A stretch of DNA of 16,351 bases from Auxenochlorella pyrenoidosa. Lineage: Eukaryota; Chlorophyta; Trebouxiophyceae; Chlorellales; Chlorellaceae. Shown piece by piece: positions 10,601 through 16,351 of the stretch. Location of the stretch: positions 342,420-358,770 of the forward strand of contig KQ482042.1 in assembly GCA_001430745.1 (NCBI GenBank). Reading direction: 5' to 3'. The notes under the pieces were generated by a model that was not told where the DNA came from, ran no database searches, and saw only the letters and a program-made list of their open reading frames with translations. Made by a program: the position numbers and the translations under genes. Within the stretch, counting starts at the first letter, position 1. Each line of letters starts with the position of its first letter.

Positions 10601-11836
10601 CCTCTATTCATTTATGGCCTTCAGGTTGAGTGGTCCTCCTCCAAAGGTGCGGCTCGCTATCGCAGCAACAGGCATGCCTGGTCCTGACTGCTTGATGCCA
10701 CAACATCAGCTGGCGGACGGCCGCCCTTGCCCTGCTCCCCAGTCAGCAGCGAACCAGGTTGTGCACTGGACAGGGCGCTGCCGTGCATGGAGCTCTCTGT
10801 TCCATCCAGCAATCCCGGCCTTGCATCTGCCATCCGCTGTGCTGCAGGCTTCGACGACACCAAGGCCAGCCTGGACAAGGAGCTGGGCACTCCTGCCGTA
10901 GCACAGTGGGCCGGGTGAGGCCTGCTGCAGCCGCTGCCACTGCTGCTGGTGCTCTGGTGCTGCCAGCAGCGCCAGCAGCGCTCACTGGTGGCGGTGGTGC
11001 CGTTGCTGCTGCCAAGACTCATCTGTGCATACTGGCCTTACCTTGCCTGCCTGCTGCGCTCCGCGCGCCGCGTCCCCTCGCCCGCTATTGCTTGCAGCGG
11101 CGCGCGCAAGTGGGCGCAGGCCATCCGCTGCCAGTTCAACATCCTGCCCGACCTGAAGGCCAAGATGGTGATCAAGCGCTTCGAGATCACCACTGGTGAG
11201 CGGCCCGCCCAGACTTGGGCAGATTTGAAGCATTTGCACTGCTTTGGAGGCCCCGTGAGCGCACCGCAGCGCGCGAGGCCAAGCATGCCACTGGGCCCAG
11301 CGCCCGTCCAGCTGCTGAGGGCTGAACCGCACGAGCAGCACAGTGGCATGCCTCGGCCGAGGGAATCGAGCAACCCCGGTGCTGCTGCTTCTGCAGGCAA
11401 GGGCCTTCGCCAGCGCCTGGTCGGCAACTACACTGTGGACAACACAGAGGTGAGCTTTTGCATCCATCTTTCTATTTTTCTGTCTTTCTTTCTTCCTTTT
11501 ACGCTGTGGACAACACAAAGGTGGGCTGCCAGCCTTTTGCAGCAGCAAACTCAGCGTTCCGCCATGCACAGTTTTCAGCCGCGATGGTCAGGGAGGGCAC
11601 ACGGACATGTGTGCGCCCCAACGCCTTGAGCTGCATGGCAGGTGTTGCCTTGAGCTGTCTACAACCGTCCAGAAACTATAGCAGGTCCATTTGGCAGGAG
11701 CCAGGCCATGCAGGGATGGGGACTGGGCATTTCTCTGCAGGGCAAGAGCAGCTCTGCAGACATGGCTTCTTCACCCTCTTCACCCGACTTGCAGGCCCCT
11801 CCAAACTGCCCCCTGTTCGGCCGTCGCCGGTCATGA
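4553..11836 (+). CDS. Secreted S1 (trypsin-fold) protease homologue with altered triad and novel C-terminal domain
   Basis: Exons: 4553-4632, 4977-5040, 5267-5408, (5534-5547, tentative), 5799-5837, 5969-6105, 6342-6373, 6560-6618, 6840-6896, 7118-7144, 7381-7440, 7637-7676, 7862-7918, 8183-8253, 8437-8545, 8685-8705, 8848-8888, 9142-9235, 9455-9468, 9664-9763, 9885-9950, 10129-10182, 10424-10479, 10625-10646, 10848-10914, 11098-11195, 11397-11449, 11741-11836 (TGA). With the tentative exon this gives 589 residues in phase. Residues 1-27 form a signal peptide (MLRSLALLLAALALTEAARP). The S1 domain follows: IYGG (38-41), YCGGVLI, TAASC (101-105, where the family has TAAHC), VIIGG, NHPKY, DLALIVL (Asp180 matches chymotrypsin Asp102), GMG for GWG, CDSDDGGPL (293-300, Asp296 where Ser195 belongs), and VVDWLTDTMK (341-350) matching the usual VDWI C-terminal helix. 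Residues 351-589 match no family I know; they hold four Cys. N-glycosylation sequons occur at about N244, N304, N357 and N551. I infer a secreted, probably inactive protease homologue. Confidence 0.75.
5095..5113 (+). repeat. C19 homopolymer in gene B intron
   Basis: Nineteen consecutive C lie in the intron 5041-5266, on the sense strand of gene B. It is non-coding and a likely site of sequencing or replication slippage. Confidence 0.85.
6481..6501 (+). repeat. C21 homopolymer in gene B intron
   Basis: Twenty-one consecutive C lie about 60 bases before the acceptor at 6559, again on the sense strand of gene B. It is possibly tolerated as part of an extended pyrimidine tract. Confidence 0.85.
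8869..8910 (+). repeat. Exon-end direct repeat at a splice donor
   Basis: GGCTGACCGACACAA (8869-8883) recurs as GGTTGACCGACACAA (8896-8910), 14 of 15 bases identical, offset by 27 bases. The first copy ends the last S1-domain exon just before the GC donor at 8889; the second lies inside the intron. The 27-base offset keeps the reading frame (LTDTMK, then LTDTK). Confidence 0.8.
11429..11527 (+). repeat. 28-bp imperfect direct repeat spanning a splice donor
   Basis: The 28 bases at 11429-11456 contain the end of a gene B exon and its GTGAGC donor. They recur at 11500-11527 with 25 of 28 bases identical, offset by 71 bases. The second copy keeps a usable donor (AAAG|GTGGGC) and is preceded by a T/C-rich run at about 11465-11500 that lacks an AG. 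Using the second donor would shift the frame. Confidence 0.85.
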
Positions 11837-12360
11837 GGCGCGCAGCACAGGCCGCAAGGCACCCTGCGTTGCACGAGCCGTGAAGTCAGCAGCCAGCACC
11901 ACGAGCACCACACCCTGAGCAGCCTTGCAAGGGTGGACCGCCTGCACCCGATGCCCTCTCCCTCTGTGAGGAGGACCACTGGCCTGCATGCCGGAGGCGC
12001 TTGTAACACTTGCGCTGGTGCCTGCTGCTCGTTGAAGGCTACATCCCACAGTGTACTGAAAGGGCAGGTCGCATCCTCAAGGCCGGCCTGCCTCAATGCC
12101 TGTGTTGCTCACTGATGACGCATCCGATCTTTTCCCTCCAGCTCGCATCAGTGCACCACCACCCGCCTGCTGCAACCAGCTCCCGTCTATTTGCTTTGCT
12201 GCACGGAGCAGTCCAGTGGCTGTCTGCATGCTGCGTTTCCATCCCGTTTAAAGCGTCCCTTCCGATCGTTCCCTTTCACCTCTGGGCCCACATCTAGTTG
12301 CATTGGTTTGTGTAACCAAGTTGGTTCTCAGCAACGCCTTAACTTGTAACGGCGGGTTGC
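11837..12360. other. Convergent 3' region of genes B and C
   Basis: This 524-bp stretch lies between the stop of gene B and the stop of gene C and should hold both 3' UTRs. Three TGTAA motifs occur on the plus strand; no TTACA (TGTAA on the minus strand) was seen for gene C. No additional coding exon is supported. Confidence 0.6.
12002..12006 (+). terminator. TGTAA polyadenylation-type signal for gene B
   Basis: TGTAA is the usual poly(A) signal of chlorophyte nuclear genes. This copy lies about 165 bases after the gene B stop, a normal 3' UTR distance. Further copies at 12311-12315 and 12345-12349 could serve longer transcripts. Confidence 0.5.
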
Positions 12361-13706
12361 TCAGCCAACGCAGGCAGCAAGAGCAAAGTGCAGGCAGAGA
12401 AGCTGCATCAGGCTGTACGCCACACGAGCGGCTACTAGAGTGCCGCCAGTGTACGCTGCCAAGGCAGCGGCAGCCGGCAGGCAGGCGGCAAGCACCAGCA
12501 GCACGAGGCTCGCCCGCCGGTCTCCGACTTGCATCAGCTGCGCTGTGGCGGCAGCCGACATGCCGCGCGCCGAGGCAAACTGCCGCCGCGCTGCGCGCTG
12601 CCGGCGCTTTGTCACCTCCAGCGGGGCCAGCAGGCTCAGCAGGAAGACGCACAGCGTGGTCAGCACGTGGTATGCTTCGCCAGGCCCGGCAGCGTCGCTG
12701 CCGGCGAATCCACCCAGCAGCGGGACTGGAGGGTGCAGGCCGTCAAGTCCCAGCGCCCACGCTGCGCTGGCGTAGCGCGCCTCGGCGTCGGGGCACAGCT
12801 CTGAGGACAGCTGGCGCAGCGTGCGCGCGTTGCGGGGCAGCAGCACCAGCGCCGCGGCTGCAGCCTGGGCCGGCGCGGCGTGGTGCAGCGGCAGCGCAAA
12901 GCACAGCGCGAACAGCGCGCTCCAGGGGATGACCTGGCGGAACAGCTCGTGGGCCCAGAAGGAGAGGCCCCCCACCTCGCAGGTGGGTGCATACTTCAGG
13001 GGCTGCCGGTGCAGATTAAACTGCGGGTGGGGTGGCGGGGTGGGGTGGCGAGGCACGGCCTGAGGGCGCAGGCCGGCATGCGGAGCGATCAGGGCAGGCA
13101 GGCACCTGGGCAGTGCTGCCGCACCGGTGAAGCAGGCTGCATCGAGCTGCAGAGCCAGGCGGTCCACATGAGCAGACTGCCTGCCACGGCGGGCGAGGAA
13201 ACACATGTGCATGAGAGAGGCATCGACCAATGGCAAGGGAACGCGGCAGGCGTGGCGGGCGGGCTGTGCTCACTGCGACGTGCGCCGCGATGAGTGGTCC
13301 CACCAGCAGGGACCGGTGCCGCACGTACCAGCCCTCATGGTAGTGCAGAATGAGCAGCAGGAGGGCCGCTACCGCGACTTCTGAGACAACCCCTGCCGCG
13401 ACTGCCCAGCGACCCTGGCTCAGCAGCATGCCTGCCACGCCGCAGTCTATGCAGGCGAGGGCGGCCAGGTAGAGGCGGTCAAAAGGCAGCCGGCTGGCCT
13501 GTAAGTGCGCGACAAAGGCGGCCTGCAAGGCAGCCAGGCGATCGGATGGGGTGGAACATGAGCAGCGGCGGCAGGCAGTGGCGGCGGCGGGACTGAGAAA
13601 GAGTGCACCTCCTCGTCGGCAGCGCGTGTCGTGTCGCGCTTACCTCCATGTCTTGTACAGCGCCTTCATCTGCTGCGGGCCACCGGGGTAGAGCGGGCGA
13701 CGCCAT
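12361..13706 (-). CDS. Multi-pass membrane protein of unknown function, three exons
   Basis: Exons on the minus strand are 13706-13644, 13498-13274 and 13020-12361 (TGA at 12363-12361). All introns are phase 0 (GAG|GTAAGC, GCA|GTGAGC; acceptors TTACAG and CCGCAG), giving 315 residues. A short soluble N-terminus (MASPALPRWPAADEG) is followed by hydrophobic segments at about 30-47, 52-72, 84-96, 123-145, 213-230 and two near the C-terminus (about 266-286 and 288-314), so roughly six or seven spans. A long loop lies between 158 and 210, and a basic stretch (EVTKRRQRAARRQ) follows the 213-230 segment. I recognise no family. No signal peptide is evident. The start ATG is the first that opens the frame leading into the first clean donor; an in-frame upstream extension is open and cannot be excluded. 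Confidence 0.65.
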
Positions 13707-14059
13707 GGTGCGGGTGCTGGTGGTGCGGGGTCTCACAAGTTTGCTGGCCTGAAACAGGCTCGTAGAGGACCAGGGACAAGCCTGACAAGGATTTGAAGCC
13801 TGTTGCAAAGTCAGTTGGAGCCCTGTCTGGGGAGGAGGCACATGCAGCCAACGGGTCCATACTCTGCAGGCAGGCCCTGCTCTTGTGCACGAGTGCATTG
13901 GACGCTCTGTATAGTCCGCCTGATCGCCACACATTGATTGGAAGTGCTACATAGGGATATGGTTGTTAACAGCAGGCCCACCGCCGCCCCGGCGCGGCTC
14001 CTGAGAGGCACACCGGGCCATCGGGCAACAGGGCATGCACAGCGCAACGCGCGGCGGCA
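13707..14059. promoter_or_regulatory. Intergenic region: 3' UTR of gene D and promoter/5' UTR of gene C
   Basis: These 353 bp lie between the stop of gene D and the start of gene C, both on the minus strand. I see no coding exon and no TGTAA on the minus strand, so the poly(A) site of gene D is not identified. The frame upstream of the gene C ATG stays open, which is common in such GC-rich DNA. Confidence 0.5.
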
Positions 14060-16351
14060 TCACGACTTGGGCGCGTTGAACGCGTGCACGTTGCCGCTCT
14101 CTACGCCAGCCATGGGGTCCAGGACCACATTGATGAGGGTGGGCCGCCGGCTGGCCAGCGCCGCGCGCAGCGCCGACTGCGCGAGGACAGGGGGTGGGCG
14201 GCCGGGTGAGCAAGCACACGGCGGCGCGGCGCCTTTGCGGCAGCGCCAGGCGGGCCGCAGCAAGACGAGGCGGCGGTGCGTGTGTTGTTGCACCCACAAT
14301 GCGGGCCGTACCGCTGTATTTGGAGCCCCGGGCGGTCCCTGCAACACAGCCCACGCCGTGTGTTTGGGCGGCAAAAAACGCCCCCGCCGCTGACCTGCAG
14401 CTCCTCGGCAGAGGCCACCTGGGCGCCCTCCCCGCCAAAGGCCTCCATGAGCAGCTGGTAGCGGGCACTGGGCACAAAGGCGGTGGGCGCGGGGTCGTCG
14501 GAGTGGCCCGCGGCCGCCAGGCCTGCAAAAGCATCCGGGGGGATTACAGCCCTCGGTCGCACGCTGCCATGGCAGGTCGTAGCTCCGCAAGCTGTGCAGC
14601 ACTGCAGCCCACTGGCGCTTCTGAGACGCCAGCATGGGGGCAGAGGAGCCGCGGGGCGGGTGGGCAGGCGGAGCAGTTTCCTTGCCGACATCCACCCCAG
14701 CATGCCCACGCATGGCGCAGCCGACGTGGCTGGGCTCGCCGGCCCGCGTGCGCGCCGAGCATGCTGCCGGCGCTTCTCACCCGCCTCTGCCAGCTGGCGC
14801 AGGCTCTGCTCCCGCCGGTCCCCTCCGTAGATGCCGCTGTTGTTGAACACCAGGATGCACACCGGCAGGTTGTACCTGCAGCCAGGAGGTGATGGGCGGC
14901 GGCAGGGCAGAGCGGCGTCAGGAGGTGGCCACGGCTGCCCCAGCCCGGCCTCCCTCCCCGGCCTGCCGCCCAGCCGCCCCGCCGCCGCGCAAGCGGCCAG
15001 CCCTGGCGCACGCGTGCAGCTGCCCACCGGCAGATGGTCTCGCACTCCATGCCGCTGAAGCCAAAGGCCGAGTCGCCCTCCACCGCCACCACGCCGCGCT
15101 CCGGGTGCGTCACAGCAGCAGCAATGGCGTAGCCCAGGCCCACGCCCATGGTGCCGTGCGTGCCGGCGTCCAGGCGGCTGCGGGGGGCGGCCACAGGCTC
15201 CAGAAGCACCCTGCGGGCAGCGGGGTGTTGGGGCAGGGCGGCAGGAGGCGCTCGGCATGAATGGAGTGAGCGGGCAACAGGCAGGCGCAGCCACGCTGGC
15301 ACGAGGGGGCGTGACGCCACCCAGGGAGGTGGGCCCGGTTCTGACGATGCTGCGGTGCAGCCAACAGGCTGCCTGCGCCGCCTGCTGGACCCGCCACTGC
15401 CTGCACTTGCACTCAGGCTACAGCTAGGGCATACCACTCGATGCGCCCTTCCCTCCCGCTGTCGATGCCTCCCCCGGCGCCACAGCATCACGGCGCAACT
15501 TGCCTGGCGTTGTCCATGGTGTTTGCGCCCTCAGCCACCACGATGGGGCCCGGAGCTGGCTGGCGGTTGATCTCGTCTCGCACCACCCTTAGGGTTGTGT
15601 GATAGTCCAGCGGGAAGGCCGTCTTGGCCAGGCGGGCTGCCAGCTTCTCGCGGGCCGCCCCGCCTTGCCCGCCAGCGCGCCCGCCCACCCCGACTGCTCC
15701 GCGCCCGGCAGCAGGGGGGCGGCGGCGCCCGCGGCGGCGCGCAGGCCGGCCAGCAGGGCCTCTGCTGTGGCGCCGGCGTCGGCTCGCAGCACCAGCGCAG
15801 CCTTGGCGGCATCCACCTCAGATGGCTCCACATCCACCAGGATGAAGCGCACGCCCGGCGCCCAGCGCGGCGCCTCGCCAAAGTGCAGCTGCCAGTTCAG
15901 CCTGCACGGGGCATGGGTCGGGGCGGCGGTTGGGCAGGGTCAGGCATCGAGGGCTGGCGCGCACGACCGCCCACCAGGCAGAGCAGAGGTCAGGCTGCTG
16001 CCGGGCATTGCAGGGTGTTCCCCGGGCCCGCATGCAGCAAGCTCAGGACTGCTCTGCCTGTGCCTCCAATGTTGGAGCTCAGCCACCGCCAAGGGCGCTT
16101 GGCTTGCAGCCGCCGCCGCCGCCCCCCACCCCACCAACCCCACCGCAACCTTTCCCAGCTTGCCGGGCGCCGGCCCCCAGCCGCCCACCCACCCCAGCTC
16201 ACCGGGCACCACACACCAGCGCCACGTCGGCCTGGCCCAGCGCCATGGAGCGCGCCGCATTGGCGCACAGCGGCGCGTCGTCCGGTACCACGCCCCGCCC
16301 CATGGCGGTGGCCAAAAAGGGCAGGCCCCCGGCCTCCACCAGCTGCCTCAG
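14060..16351 (-). CDS. HACL1-like: 2-hydroxyacyl-CoA lyase / oxalyl-CoA decarboxylase (ThDP enzyme), 5' part outside window, with frame break
   Basis: Exons on the minus strand are 16351-16203 (continuing beyond the edge), 15901-15504, 15210-15028, 14875-14781, 14522-14395 and 14176-14060 (TGA). The enzyme cleaves 2-hydroxyacyl-CoA to formyl-CoA plus an aldehyde, or decarboxylates oxalyl-CoA, using thiamine diphosphate. The central domain is seen in [33 protein letters not shown] and [14 protein letters not shown]. The ThDP domain is seen in [42 protein letters not shown] and [11 protein letters not shown], the GD(S)...NN cofactor and metal site in the form this family uses. [13 protein letters not shown] and [15 protein letters not shown] follow. 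The GGDRR ending resembles plant members. The N-terminal ThDP-binding domain (over 200 residues) lies outside. The intron 15503-15211 has a GC donor (AG|GCAAGT), confirmed by phase. Exon 15901-15504 cannot be read in one frame (see the frame-break entry). The C-terminus is [10 protein letters not shown], not a canonical PTS1. The choice between lyase and oxalyl-CoA substrates cannot be settled from sequence alone. Confidence 0.85.
15650..15672 (-). other. Reading-frame break within the HACL-like exon
   Basis: Upstream of this G/C run, the frame encodes ...[15 protein letters not shown]; downstream, family-like sequence ([20 protein letters not shown]) is in another frame. The exon is 398 bases; its entry and exit phases leave 395 coding bases, which is not a multiple of three, so one base is missing or two are extra. 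No GT-AG or GC-AG intron I could find repairs it. Reading on in the upstream frame meets a stop about 70 bases later. A sequencing or assembly error in the GGGG/CCCC run is the simplest explanation; a real mutation is possible. Confidence 0.7.

Noticed and set aside
13707..13932. N-terminal extension of gene C from the open frames upstream of the ATG
   Set aside because: The extended sequence is low in recognisable structure, and the ATG at 13706 gives a compact first exon with a clean donor; it is kept only as a possibility.
15504..15901. A short intron explaining the HACL frame break
   Set aside because: The only nearby GT...AG pairs would make an intron of about 25 bases or remove conserved sequence, and none restores the phase.

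Overview
This window looks like nuclear DNA of a green alga, most likely a Chlorella-like (trebouxiophyte) species. The DNA is very GC-rich. The coding regions are cut into many short exons by introns that start mostly GTGAG or GTGCG and end in a pyrimidine tract plus GCAG. TGTAA poly(A)-type signals are present. There are no operons, ribosome binding sites or bacterial promoters. The species assignment is inference; the intron structure is read directly from the sequence by matching splice phases and protein similarity.

Four genes can be reconstructed. (A) Minus strand, 3605 down past position 1: nine exons of a type II membrane protein that resembles a GT-B glycosyltransferase; its 3' end is outside the window. 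(B) Plus strand, 4553-11836: a secreted trypsin/chymotrypsin-fold (S1) protein in about 28 tiny exons, with an unidentified C-terminal domain of roughly 240 residues. Two of its three catalytic positions appear replaced (His by Ser, Ser by Asp), so it is probably a pseudoprotease. (C) Minus strand, 13706-12361: a three-exon multi-pass membrane protein of 315 residues with no recognised family. (D) Minus strand, 16351 (cut by the window edge) to 14060: the C-terminal two thirds of a thiamine-diphosphate enzyme, 2-hydroxyacyl-CoA lyase / oxalyl-CoA decarboxylase, with a one-base reading-frame break in one exon.

Genes A and B are divergent and share a 947-bp upstream region holding a perfect 14-bp GC-rich hairpin next to a second hairpin. 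Genes B and C converge on a 524-bp region carrying three TGTAA signals on the B sense strand. Genes C and D run in the same direction with 353 bp between them. Nothing in the layout suggests the four genes form one pathway. The most notable items are the catalytically altered S1 protein, the high share of GC-AG introns (about 5 of 42), exon-end duplications beside two splice donors, and the frame break in gene D.
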